This document shows, in pieces, positions 25,411-35,999 of a stretch of 64,000 nucleotides of DNA. The first letter of the stretch is position 1; every line of letters starts with the position of its first letter. The stretch is from Gigaspora margarita (lineage: Eukaryota > Glomeromycota > Glomeromycetes > Diversisporales > Gigasporaceae). A model generated the notes under the pieces. It searched no databases. It was not told where the DNA came from and saw nothing but the letters and a program-made list of their open reading frames with translations. The stretch spans positions 269,173 to 333,172 of the forward strand of contig WTPW01000489.1 in NCBI GenBank assembly GCA_009809945.1, read 5' to 3'. A program made the translations under genes and the position numbers.

Positions 25411-25863
25411 CCAACAAACAAGAAGAATCTGAATTTACCAGTTTTTCAGAAGAATATGAACCTAATTATTTCAGTAGTTCTTCAAAGGAAGAGTATACAT
25501 CTACTTATGCTACAGGTAAAATATAGCTTATCATTAGTTTTCAGAGACCTATTTATTTTATCAGTTTTCTAAATTATGAGCTATTTGTTTCATAGGTTCT
25601 TTAAGAGAATATGTGTCTACTTATATTACCGATCCTAAGGAAGAAAAAACTTGTCTGCTTATACTCCAGTAGAATATAATATTATTGGTTCTCTAGAAGA
25701 AGAAAACAGATCTGCATACATTACTGGGTTTTCAAATAAAGAAAATACGTCTATCTATGTTACTGGTTCTTTAGAAGAATGTTATAAATCTACTTACTAT
25801 GCTGCTTTACCAGCCTCTATAGCTGAAACAGGTATTTATCCTGTTATTAACTACAATAATTAA
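25338..25863 (+). pseudogene. Leader exons encoding a repeated acidic peptide, broken
   Basis: An open frame starts at ATG 25338, with a probable intron 25516-25595 (GTAAAA...TTTCATAG). Exon sequence then continues to 25863. The translation repeats a module of about 22-25 residues resembling S(F/L)EEE..STYATG: EEYTSTYATG, REYVSTYITD, EENRSAYITG, KENTSIYVTG and EECYKSTY. A frameshift lies in the A run at 25647-25652. A second intron (GTATTT...TTTCTAG, 25831-25880) could join the frame towards the FAR1 domain. This may be a repetitive N-terminal tail of the MULE protein. Function unknown. Confidence 0.45.
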
Positions 25864-25917
25864 AGAGATATGTATTTCTAGTGTTATATTTATGATGCGA
25901 ACATATGAGTTAATGTA

Positions 25918-28363
25918 ATGTATTTTAACTTTTTAATAAAGAATCAAATTAATAAAATGTTTCTTACTGGAGAAGATGAACACTCAATCTTATATTTTGG
26001 CAAAAGATTTGAATCATGGGAAATATGTAAAAATTTCATCAATGATTGGGCTAAGAAACAGGGTTTTCATATAATTAAAGATCAAGTTCATCGTGATGAA
26101 GGAATTATTCATCGGCGCACATTTTTGTGCAGCCATAGTAAATCATATGAATCTACTTCAAATAAAAATACCAGTACTATAAAAACCAAATGCCCCTTTT
26201 TGGTTAATGTATCTTGTCCAAAAATCAAAAATCCTGATGAAGCTATAATTGTTAACAAAATAAAAAATGAACATAATCATCTTTAGAGTTGTGATATGAT
26301 CGAGTTTGAAGATAACAAAAAATTTACAAATCAGATGATAGAAGATATAAGATTTATGACTGCAAATTGCAAGTTTGGTGCAACTACGCAAAGAAAGTTC
26401 CTTGAAAGTAAATATCCTTCGTATGCAATTTATTCAAAGGAACTTTATACCATTATGTGAAAATTTTAACCCGTTAAAAAATTTCTATTTGATGACACTG
26501 CAACAGTTTCTAACTGGTTGGACCAACAAAAAGATAATGACCCCTGAAGGATTGTTGCTAGAGGGTGGGACAATGAAAACTGCTTAACTCATTTATTATG
26601 GATGACTCCTACACAAGTTAAACATTGGATTAAATATTCTGATTGTGTACTCAATGATGTAACTCATAAAACTAACAGATATGGCATGGCATTGTCATTA
26701 TTTGTTGGCTTTGACCATGATCATCATAATATTTTACTCGCACAAGCACTCTTAATAGATAAAAGTTTTGAATCTCACAAATGGGCATTTCTTAAAATTA
26801 TTGAAGCTACCAAAACCCATCCAAAAGTAATATTAACTGATGCTGATCCAGCTGTTGATGCAGCGATTCGTCAAGCTTTTCCTTCTACATATGCTATCCA
26901 TTGTGCCTTTCACAAAAGTCAAAATTTACATAAGAACCTTAAAAAACCTATAGGAAATGATTACCAAAAGTTTCTTACTAAATTTTACAACTGTCATAAT
27001 AGTTTTGTTGAGGAAAGTTTTGAACAACGATTCAATCAACTTATGATAAATTATCCAAACGTTAAGCATTATTTGGAATTTCTTTATAAAACTAAGGCAT
27101 CATGGGCACATTGTTATCTGCTTACAAATTTACAGGTGGTATGATAGCTACATCCAGAATCGAATCCATGAATGCATGTCTGAAACAATTAATTCACAAC
27201 TCAAATGTTTCATTATGTGATTTAGTAAAAGAAATTCACAAACTAATTGATAGATATAATAAGGAAAATGAGTATAAATTTTGGCGATTAGCGATTCTAT
27301 CTATTAAAAAAATCAAGAGAAAGTAAACTTCTTGTTCACTAAGGTTGATCAATGTCTTCAACAATTTCTTGGATCTACAATGTTAAAAATGCATCGAGAT
27401 GAGATCAACCAATCTTTATATTATACGGTAACTCAAGTTAATTATGAAGAAGTTGAGCATTTAAATGAAGTAAGTAAATTTATAGATTTTATTATAAGTT
27501 ATATATTTAAACTAAGTCATGTACTGTATATAGGAACATGCAAATGAACTTTCAAATAAATCATTAGCTGCAGATTTGCTGCAAACGACTTTAAAACATA
27601 TGATCAAATTTGTTGGATACCACAACATTATAGATATATGGGCAGTTGGTGTTGGAAATTTATTACAAATTAAGCACTATGTTTTTTTATTACAAGATCA
27701 TAAATATATTTGTACATGCCTTTCAATTATACGGTCTGGAATTGTGTGCAAACACTACTTTCAAGTTATGCTAGCTACAAAGACAGCAATGTTTCATATT
27801 TGACTTATACCATCACGATGGTATCGCATTGAACAAAATGGATCTGATGAGCCTTTTTTAGTAGCTAAAAAATTTGCACAAGAAATTGAATCTGTAACAT
27901 TGAATTATAATGGATCTGTACTATATTTAAGTGTTTTTGATCAGACTGGAACAGACTCATATGAAGAAAACTTAACCGTCCTTGAACAAAAAATTGTATA
28001 TGGGAGATTGCATGGAATATACAAAAAAGCATTGCACAAAGCATTGCAAAATAATTCTAAATCACAACAGCTTATTGATTTATTAGAAGATTTTGCTGAA
28101 GAAACAGATGGTAGCAAGTCATCAGATTTAGAAGAAAGCATACAAGATGATAATATTAGTGATAAAGAAAATATAGATCCTGCAACAGTGGGTCAACTAC
28201 GGAATCCAAAAAAGCGTAAAAGTAAAGGTCGACCTCCAGATACCAAAAGGCTTAAATCTTCTCATGAGAGTTCTAAACCTTCATTGAAAAGCAACGTCAG
28301 TGTAAAAAGTGTAGAAACGTTGGTCATTATCAGAAGAATTGCAAGGTAATAATCTATCATTAA
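25918..28363 (+). pseudogene. FAR1-MULE-SWIM-zinc knuckle transposase, inactivated
   Basis: Domain order: an N-terminal FAR1-type DNA-binding domain (about 25990-26283, ending EHNHL), then the MULE transposase core with its three acids still visible. These are the Asp in LNDVTHKTN (~26656), the Asp in LTDADP (~26836) and the Glu in TSRIESMN (~27160). A SWIM zinc finger follows (CTC...VCKHYF, ~27715-27765), then a basic KKRKSKGRPPDTKR stretch, and a CCHC knuckle (C-KK-C-RNVG-H-YQKN-C) at 28300-28342 in a shifted frame. Breaks are in-frame stops at 26284, 26458, 26467, 26545 and 27801, and frameshifts near 27118, 27314 and 28290. Several stops sit where the family has Arg (CGA to TGA, as in FHI*LIPSRW). 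A dead but fairly recent copy. Confidence 0.9.
27470..27533 (+). other. 64-bp intron of the MULE gene
   Basis: GTAAGT at the donor, ATATAG at the acceptor and a CTAAG-type branch sequence upstream. Removal joins ...LNE to EHANELSNK in frame, where the unspliced frame would continue in hydrophobic filler. This shows the transposon gene was spliced when active. Confidence 0.8.
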
Positions 28364-28447
28364 TGCAAGTAAAATGTTATACATGAATTTATTAACAGAA
28401 TTGTATTATATAGCAATAGAATCGAGAGTAACAAATAATCTTGATTA

Positions 28448-28488
28448 TAAATGCCAATATCGATCTTGTTTAGAGTTAATATTGGCAT
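28448..28488. repeat. Hairpin downstream of the MULE gene
   Basis: AATGCCAATA pairs with TATTGGCATT across a ~20-bp loop. It lies in the 3' flank of the transposase pseudogene, inside the element. It may shape the RNA 3' end or be subterminal repeat material. Confidence 0.45.
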
Positions 28489-28699
28489 TCGCTTCTAACT
28501 TAAATTTACTTACTAACTAATTAGCTAACCTATCATTTGGTAATTGCTTTGAATTTGATTTATGTACACATAACGCTTGTTATAATTTATATTTGCTATT
28601 ATGATATGCATTGCATTATTTTTAGCATTAATAATTGAAGATTACAAGTAATTACTAACCATATATTTTGAGATTTTTAGCTAATAGTATATGCTTGAT

Positions 28700-28895
28700 T
28701 AGGTGTCGCTTTACACTGAGAGTTAGAGTTAGGTTTGTTTATTAGGTATCGCTTTGGCCTAAGAGTTAGAGTTAGAGTGTTTTTTTTAGATAATGTTTAT
28801 GCCTGAAAGTTAGGGTTAGAGCATTTTTTAGATAATGTTTTGGCCTGAGAGTTAGAGTTAGGGTTTATTTTTTTAGGTATGGCTTTGGTTTGAGT
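28700..28895 (+). repeat. ~44-bp minisatellite with telomere-like GTTAGAGTTAGGG
   Basis: Units starting near 28700, 28743, 28787, 28830 and 28875 share TTTTTTAG(G/A)TATCGCTTTGG, then CCTGAGAGTTAGAGTTAGGG. About 4.5 copies lie between the transposase pseudogene and the right TIR of the MULE. Confidence 0.75.
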
Positions 28896-29071
28896 TTGTT
28901 TTTTAGATATGTACCATATTAGGGTTAGTATGGTTTATTCGTTAATTCTTATCATATTGTTGGCTATTACAATATTAATCCAAGTCACATGTTTAATTTT
29001 TAGATTAATGCTACAAAGTAAAAACTTGGGAGCAAATATTTTTGTTTTTACTGTAGCAAATTTATTCTAAA

Positions 29072-29150
29072 ATGCCTAATATGGGAATGCCCACAGCAAA
29101 AGTAGCAGATGGGACTATATAATATATGCTGTGGGCATTCTCATATGTTA
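29072..29150. repeat. Short foldback GAATGCCCACAGCA
   Basis: TATGGGAATGCCCACAGCA pairs with TGCTGTGGGCATTCTCATA over 19 bp with one mismatch. The loop is about 40 bp. A CCACAGCAAAA phrase also begins the TIR element at 37791. It may be a tiny MITE inside the MULE. Confidence 0.6.
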
Positions 29151-29279
29151 TTGTATTGCTATATGATATATCGTTATCAGAATTTTTTTGCCAAAAGAAT
29201 ATAAACTTTTAGTTATATACATTGTATTATATATTGTGTTACATAATACAAGGACTAGCGATATTTCGCTATTGCGATA

Positions 29280-30955
29280 ATGAATAAAATTCTATTTATT
29301 ATATATATACTATATGTTTTATTAGTAGTAGTTGTAGTATATATTGCATATGTAATAGATATAGTTTGTTAAACTTGTATAAAGTCAAAATGTATAAAAG
29401 TAGCTAATATGAACCCAAGTTCAACATTGGTTTTCATACTCTTTTACTAATAAAATACAAGCTAAATTAAATAGTTATTAGTATCTTTATATACTTTTAT
29501 CTCTTGTAATTGCAAATTGTGTTAAATCTTTTTTGTTAAGTTTTGTAAAAACACACTTTTGTCTTAGATAAATCACAGTAACTTGTGAGATTATACTAAG
29601 TGTTCACTATTTATTGTCATTCAGTTACCTATTATCTTAAAAGAAGTAAATATAGGATAATAATACATATAATTTAGATAGTTTAAAGAATTATAAACCC
29701 ATTTATATCATATTCTATATAATCCCTTATTATATATAATTTTAGGAGGTTGCTAATATTACATGTTGCGATATTGCAAATTAATATGATTGACCAATTA
29801 GATCACAGGATCTTGTATAACAAAACAAACAAAAAATTAGAAAAATTACAAAAAAAAATCAAAAATTTTAAATATCTTGAAATTTTATTATATATACTAG
29901 GTTCAGGCTTCTAATTAAAGTGTTTAGCACTTAATTTTGCATATATATATGTTCTCTAACTCTAACCTAAATACTAGTGTGAACCCTAACTCTAACTAAC
30001 AATAGTTTTAATTTTTTTAAATATTAACCTGCAATATCACAATCTGTTAAATTTTACAAAACCTTAATTTTATTATCACTCTCACTTTAATTACTTAAAA
30101 TATTATATTTATTAATTATATTATTATATATCTGATATATAACTATATATATTATTTGTATAATATTATATGATTGAACATGCCTATTTTTATATATGTA
30201 AGTAATTTTTTTATTTATAATTCTTTTTTATAGTTTTATACAATTATACAATTTTTTTTATTTATATTTTTGTACTTATACTTCTATTTAAATTATTTTT
30301 ATATTACTATAATTATAGTAAATAGTGCTTTGTATATAATAATAGTAATTGGAATAATATATAAATATAGTTAATATGAAATAATCAATATCATAGTTTA
30401 TAATGTGTAAAAAGTAAGTAATAGAGTTTGATCTAAGATATAATTAATAAATTTTTTACTTTATCATTTTCCTTTATACAACTTTTACTATTTGTTTTTT
30501 ATTATAATTGAGCATAATAAAAAAACTTTTTTTTATGGTATACATAGTTACAAAATTATTTTTGTTTTGGAATCCGAAATTAAAAATTTTTCCAAAATTG
30601 TTTTTGACCTATTTTACTTAAAACCCAAAATTTTTTGATTCTTTTTTTGAATAGATAAAAATATAAGGAATATAAATATATAAAATTTATTTGCTCTTTC
30701 TTATAAAAAATTTTAATTTATTTTACAAAACCTAAAATAGGCATTTTTTAAAAATCAATTTTGGTGGCATCTATGTTTTATAGTATTACTATTATTAATA
30801 ATAAAATTTATAAATATATCTATTTATTACAATACTCAACCACAGATGATGCTATAAAGTTTTTTTTTGAAAAACTTGATATTCTTTCCAAAACATATAT
30901 TTAAAAAGGTGTCAAGATCCAATATAAAAAACCAATAATTGTTTATATATTGATA
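29280..30955. other. AT-rich region without a recognised gene
   Basis: No coding signal. 29949-30000 carries scattered CTAACTCTAACC and AACCCTAACTCTAAC phrases. These are bracketed by weakly inverted TTGCGATATTGCAA / CTGCAATATCACAA at ~29764 and ~30031, probably another worn telomere-cored foldback. Confidence 0.5.
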
Positions 30956-30959
30956 AACA

Positions 30960-32150
30960 AATTGGGTCTGTATCTAGTAACCTAAGTGGGTATCACTCGA
31001 GTCACCCACAGGTGGGTAGGTAACCCAGATCAAGTTGTAACAGCCCAGGTGAAAACAGGTGGATCAACTCACAGGTAACTCATGGGTTGACCCACAGGTT
31101 TCCATAGATCAAGTTGACTCGCAAATAACCCATGGGTTACTCGTAATTAGAGATAGGAATCAGTCAAATATCTAGTGATCGATTATTAATCAATTATATA
31201 CAAAAGAGATTGATTTTATAATCGATCATAGTATTTTGATCAGTTATTGCATATAATCGATCATAATTTATGACCAATCATAAGATCGATCACTAGTCTA
31301 TACAAATAATATTATTAAAAAAAATTACTATTTTTACTCAAATTTGACAATAGATATCTTGATAACTAGTAATCCAGTTTTGCCCAAATTTTTATCATAG
31401 ATATTATCAATATTTATCTATGATATATAAAAAATTTAGCCAATTTATTTGATAATTCTAGAGTAATCATTTGTATACAATAGTTAATTTTTTTAAAAAA
31501 TTGACTATTGTATACAAGTGATTACTTGAGAATTGCCAGACTAAATTGGCTGAAATTTTTATATATCATAAATAAATATTGATACTATCAACGATAAAAA
31601 TTTGGGCCAAATTGGATTGCCAGTTATTGAGATATCAATCATCAATATTTGAGTAAAAATTATAGATAAAATTTTCATTATTTTTATTCAAATTTGATGA
31701 TGGATATCTCAATAACTATCAATCTAAATTAGCTCAAATTTCTATAATAGATAGTATCGATATTCAACTATGATATTTAAAAATTTCAGATGATTTGGTA
31801 TAGCAATACTTGTGTAATCGCTTGTATACTATATTAAATATTTTTAAAAAATTACTTATCATATATAATTGATTACTCGAGAATTACCAGACCAAATTGT
31901 CTAACATTTTTATATATCATAGATGAATGTTGTTACTATTTTTATTAAAGTTTTAGCTGCTTTTGATCACTTGTTATTGAGATCCAGGTGACCTGACAGG
32001 TCACCTGTCAGTGATCTGAGTAGCTCCTTTTTTGAACTGACCTGTCTTCCACTTGAGTGGCATATTGTCTACATATCAGGTAACCCAGGTGAAGATTTTT
32101 TAGACAGGTCAATTAACTATCTGTACCACAAGACTACTTGTAATTATTCA
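30960..32150. mobile_element. Composite foldback with ACCCAGGTGA-type arms
   Basis: The left arm (30970-31145) and right arm (31985-32130) consist of short, shuffled repeats of GGTAACCCAGGTGA and CCACAGGTGGGT type. They are G+C-rich compared with everything around. Between them lie three palindromic segments: 31170-31302 (CTAGTGATCGAT facing ATCGATCACTAG), 31330-31660 and 31665-31945. The last two are tandem relatives with arms TTGATAACTAGTAATCCA and TTGTATACAATAG at the tip. No coding content. The layout resembles the foldbacks at 11156-11880 and 21335-22188. Confidence 0.6.
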
Positions 32151-32317
32151 ACAACTATAGGATCATATACATAATTAGCAAAGTCTAAATTGTCACTTTT
32201 ACAAATTACCAAAATAATGTTCTGTTGGTCCTACAAATTATATAGTTGCTAAACTAATATAAACGATTATCAATAGTTGATTGGTATAATTTCTGTTGAG
32301 ATTTATGTATTATTGCA

Positions 32318-33035
32318 TTGTTAAATCAAAATAATATAAAAATTGATAGAAATAGAAAACTTGTAAAAAATAACAAAAGTAAATTTAGCAAACAGAAGCA
32401 TAACAAAGGAAAAGGAGTTAAAGAACAATTAGTATTCAGTAGAATTGAGAAAGAATTATATAAAACATTTATAGTAATAGTTCCAAATTTAGGGTTCCTC
32501 AAAGTCGAATCGAATCAAATATTAGGCATATTTGAATTTGATCGAATCGAATAAGCTCTTGATTTGAATTTGATTTGATCAAATCAAATCAAATCAAATA
32601 TATTTGCAATTTTTATTAAATATTTTCAAATCGAATCGAATATTTTGTCAATTTGAATTTGATTTGATTTGAAATTTCTGTATTTGAATTTGATTTGAGA
32701 TCAAATATTTGATCAAATCAAATCGAATCAAATCAAATTGCGGAACCCTATCCAAATTAGACAAAAGAAACATTATTTGAAATTTTAGAAAAATATATTG
32801 AAAAGGGAACAACAATCTATAGCAATTGCTGGTTTGCTTATCAAATAGATGAATTTGAAATATATAGTTTGAGTTATAAAAAAGTTAATCATTTAAAATA
32901 TATAGTTTGAGTTATATGAAATATATTAAAGATCCTGAAATGGGAGTGCATACAAATACAATAAAATCATACTAGCACTTAGCAAAATCATCTATACCAT
33001 GATATAGTACTATTAAAAATTTATATAATTTTTAT
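32318..33035 (+). pseudogene. Merlin/IS1595-type (ISXO2-like) transposase relic
   Basis: Recognisable ISXO2-like DDE blocks in order: VKNNKSKFSKQKHNKG (family about VEIDESKFGKRKYNRG), then LVFSRIEKELYKTFIV and, after an inserted MITE, ETLFEILEKYIEKGTTIYSN. CWFAYQ and DPEMGVHTNTIKSY* follow (family HTNTIESxW). All three catalytic acids are gone: Asp to Asn at 32372-32374, Asp to Asn at 32824-32826 and Glu to Lys at 32964-32966. Each is a single G-to-A change. Tryptophan to TAG at 32973 fits too. There is also an in-frame TAG, a frameshift with a small duplication near 32860-32920, and the MITE at 32490-32750. Substitutions are judged against remembered family motifs. Confidence 0.75.
32490..32750. 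mobile_element. 261-bp TTTGAAT-repeat MITE with 8-bp duplication
   Basis: TCCAAATT flanks both ends (32482-32489 and 32751-32758). The termini are the exact inverse pair TAGGGTTCC ... GGAACCCTA. The body is made of TTTGAATTTGATTTGATC-like words and their complements. It is inserted in the Merlin transposase relic. The worn relative is 23459-23768. Confidence 0.9.
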
Positions 33036-33049
33036 TTTCTAAATATATG

Positions 33050-33280
33050 GGGCTTATCAGTAGAAAAGGGCTAAAAAGTTTTTACTACTTTTTTTTTTTT
33101 AAATTTCAAATTAAAATAGCTCAATAACTACTAAATCAAATTAAATAAATTTTTTTTATTTAATTTTATAATTAAAATATAAAAAAATCAAATTAGTTTA
33201 GTGGTTTTTGGAATATTTTAATTCAAAGTTTAAAAAACTTTTACTTAGAAACTTTTTACCCTTTTTCTACTGACGATCCC
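33050..33280. mobile_element. 231-bp foldback MITE, GGG...CCC ends
   Basis: TATATG flanks both sides (33044-33049 and 33281-33286). The ends GGGCTTATCAGTAGAAAAGG and the inverse CCTTTTTCTACTGACGATCCC pair. The centre is an A/T palindrome whose arms (CTCAATAACTACTAAATCAA) resemble the hairpin units at 22317-23356. Confidence 0.75.
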
Positions 33281-33355
33281 TATATGTAGAGAAAACACTT
33301 GTATCAAATAACTGTGATGCATTTAATATGCTTGTAAAATATATTGTGTTGTATA

Positions 33356-33652
33356 AGGACCCCAGATATCTCTCATAAAGGTCATAACTGGATTTTTGCC
33401 ATTTTGGTCTAATTTGTTAAAAATGACAAAACTATATTTGTTTAAATAACTCTTGATCTAGTAATCAGAATCAAATAAACTTTTTTTTTATTAGATGCAT
33501 TTTACTAGGAGCTTCATTTTTAAAAACGTTCATTCTAATTGGACTACTAGATAGCAATAAAATTGCTAAAAACTGTTTTTTGCTTCTTAAATTTTGGGGG
33601 TTTTTGCAGAAATGTGTACTGTATGACATCTGTACTAGATTTTTGGGGTCCT
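33356..33652. mobile_element. 297-bp MITE with AGGACCCC ends, 8-bp duplication
   Basis: GTTGTATA flanks both ends (33348-33355 and 33653-33660). The ends are AGGACCCCAGA and TTTGGGGTCCT. The inner arms are weakly inverted. No coding content. Confidence 0.8.
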
Positions 33653-33785
33653 GTTGTATAGTAAAAAGTTATAGCAGATTGATAGTATTTCTAAATAATA
33701 TATATAAGTTATATATTTTTTAGAAGCAAGTATATATACTTATTTTTGTTTTTTCTTTAGTAATTAGCACAATAATAGTAAAAGT

Positions 33786-33960
33786 AGGACCCCGAAATAT
33801 ATAAATAGGTCAGGTATTGGTTTGCTTATTTTTGTGGTTTATGCAAATCTTTCTATTTTTAGTAATTTATTTGCTTATTTTTAATGTTTTTTCTGCAGAT
33901 ATTTCTATTTTTAGTAATTTTATAATTAACCTGACCTATCTATATATATTTCAGAGTCCT
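33786..33960. mobile_element. 175-bp MITE with AGGACCCC ends, 8-bp duplication
   Basis: The arms AGGACCCCGAAATATATAAA, then TAGGTCAGGT, and the inverse TGACCTATCTATATATATTT, then CAGAGTCCT, pair over ~30 bp. The flanks GTAAAAGT (33778-33785) and GTAAGAGT (33961-33968) match 7 of 8. The end motif is shared with the element at 33356. Confidence 0.8.
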
Positions 33961-33969
33961 GTAAGAGTA

Positions 33970-35180
33970 ATACAAAATTGCATTAACTGAATTTTTTTTC
34001 TTTAGTAATAATAGACATAATACAAAATTTATATTAATTTTATTTATTTTTTAATTTCTTTATAGCATGTTACTAGTACAACAATAGTAGAAGCAATGCA
34101 AAATTAATATTAATTGGACATTTAATATACAAAATTATATATTTTTTAAATAAATAATTCTTTTAAAAATTAATTAATAGAATTCATTTGCTTAAGAATT
34201 AAAAAAATCTGTTTTCTGATTTTTTTACTTTTGCCTAAATTATGTATTCTCATTTTTGTTGTTTTTATTCAAAAAAGTACTTTTAATATTGCAAATTGGC
34301 TATTGAGTTAATACTGTTATGTAAGATTTATCAAATAGATATATTAAAAATTATATTTGAAATTAATAGGGTTTATAACAATCTCAAATCATTCTAGTTA
34401 CTATCAAATCAATAGTGAAATAGGTGCTATTGCATGTTTTACTTAGTTTTTGTATATTCAATAGCAGACTATTTATTGTAAAGCCTATTTAGTAAAACAA
34501 GTACATGCACAATTTTAACCTATAAAATAATATCAATATTGATATTAAGAAATAAAAGTCAAGAGCTTGCAATTAAGTAAGTTAATATATAAGCAAATAA
34601 TAGATGAATGAGTTTATATTAATAGATTAATTTTAATGAATATATTAGAGTTTTTTTTGTATACACGTATGTATATATAATATACTATTTGTAAATTAAG
34701 TTTGTATAAGCATAATAGAAATATGTATTATATAACCCTATATTTAAGTAATGTATACTATTGTTTGCATAAATGTAAGTTAAGAATATTTATGAATATA
34801 AGTATAGTTGTAAAAACTTATAAAATTCATCTTTTATAAATGATTTCTTTTATTAGTTAAGTTTAGAGTGAGTGCTAATAGTGCCTTTTTTTATGTTAGG
34901 GTTAGTATAAATTATAGGTAAAATTTTTTAAAGAATTTTTTTATGAACTATACATACTATTTTAATCTCTATATGCTACTTTAGTGAAAAAAATTTGATA
35001 TGTGCATGTGCACTCTAAACATAAAATTTTTTGTGCATGAAAACAATTTACATACGTGCGTTAGCAAAACATATTAAATGTGCAGTATGTGCATATAATT
35101 TTTCAGTCAAATATAATGTGTACTTTGCACACTAAATTACAAGTCTGAATTTTTTTACTGTGTTACTTTATTAATTATAG
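33970..35180. other. AT-rich region without a recognised gene
   Basis: No convincing frame, RNA gene or bounded repeat was seen. 34330-34620 has loosely inverted phrases (GTATATTCAATAG, CTATTTAGTAAAACAAGTAC) that could be a decayed foldback. Confidence 0.45.
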
Positions 35181-35184
35181 TATA

Positions 35185-35990
35185 TATTGTTGTGGATGAT
35201 TATAAAATCAGATGATAGTAAAATCTATGTAGTCTTTGTATCATCAGATTTCCTAAAATTTCTAAAAATCGAGTAAACAATTGATCTATTGATCTACACT
35301 ATGTAATCAAAACAATCAAATGCTATAACCAGGGGTTAATTCAACATTGCCAATATGCTGCATAAATTGCATTCTTGATATATATATATAAAAGACCTTC
35401 TAACTATATCAAAAAGGTGACCCTAACCCTACCCCTAAACACGAAGCAAAATTTTTTTTGTTAATGGTTTTACAGACTCTTTTTTGCCTCGTAGTTAGGG
35501 TTAGGTTTAGGAAGCCTTTTTGATACAGGTAGAAGGTCTTTTATATATAGATATCAAGAATACAATTTATGTAGCATATAAGCAGTATTGTACATTGGAC
35601 GTTTTTTGGACATCTTGGACATTTTTTCAAATTAAAATTACATAAAATTTTATTAGATAATCTATTTTAATTTTTTTAAAAATGAATCCAGCACCTAAAA
35701 AAATATATAATCATATATTTATTAAATTAATTTATTAATTATTTAAGCCTTGGACATAGGCTTGGATGTTTTTGGATAATCTTGGACATTGGACAAAAAA
35801 CATAGGTTGGACACGTCCAATGTACAATACTGCATATAAGCATACAATTATTTATAGTATTCAATTGTTTTGATTACATAGTGTAGATTGATTAGATTGA
35901 TTGTTTACATGATTTTTAAAAATTTTAGAAAATCTGATAATATAGAGATTACTATCATCTGATTTCATGATTATCTGCAACATATATTAT
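35185..35990. mobile_element. Telomere-cored foldback element, complete copy
   Basis: The left arm (TTGTGGATGATTATAAAATC, AGATGATAGTAAAATCTA) pairs with the right arm (TAGAGATTACTATCATCTGA, TTTCATGATTATCTGCAA). Nearer the centre, TGTAATCAAAACAATC faces CAATTGTTTTGATTACATAG. The core around 35414-35512 has GACCCTAACCCTACCC on the left and TAGGGTTAGGTTTAGG on the right. It is interrupted by the 248-bp element at 35584-35831. The half-copy is at 13435-13710. Confidence 0.8.
35584..35831. mobile_element. 248-bp TIR element AGTATTGTACATTGGACG
   Basis: The ends are an exact inverse pair of at least 18 bp (AGTATTGTACATTGGACG). GCATATAAGC flanks both sides (35574-35583 and 35832-35841), a direct duplication of up to 10 bp. 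Subterminal TTGGACATCTTGGACAT repeats recall the TGTCCAATTGTCC phrases of the hAT-like insert at 19586-20455. It is nested in the telomere-cored foldback. Confidence 0.85.
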
Positions 35991-35999
35991 ACATACATG

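Larger units (their letters stand above)
24907..29277 (+). mobile_element. MULE-type DNA transposon, near-complete but dead
   Basis: The left end TCGCATATGCGATTTAACGC, then TAGTCC, and the right end GGACTAGCGATATTTCGCTA, then TTGCGA, are inverted repeats of ~26 bp with about 20 matches. Between them lie, in order, a leader with seven copies of a short motif, small exons coding a repeated peptide, a FAR1-MULE transposase pseudogene and a ~44-bp minisatellite. The length of 4.37 kb is reasonable for a MULE. I could not find a convincing 9-10-bp target duplication, so the exact ends are tentative. Confidence 0.7.
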
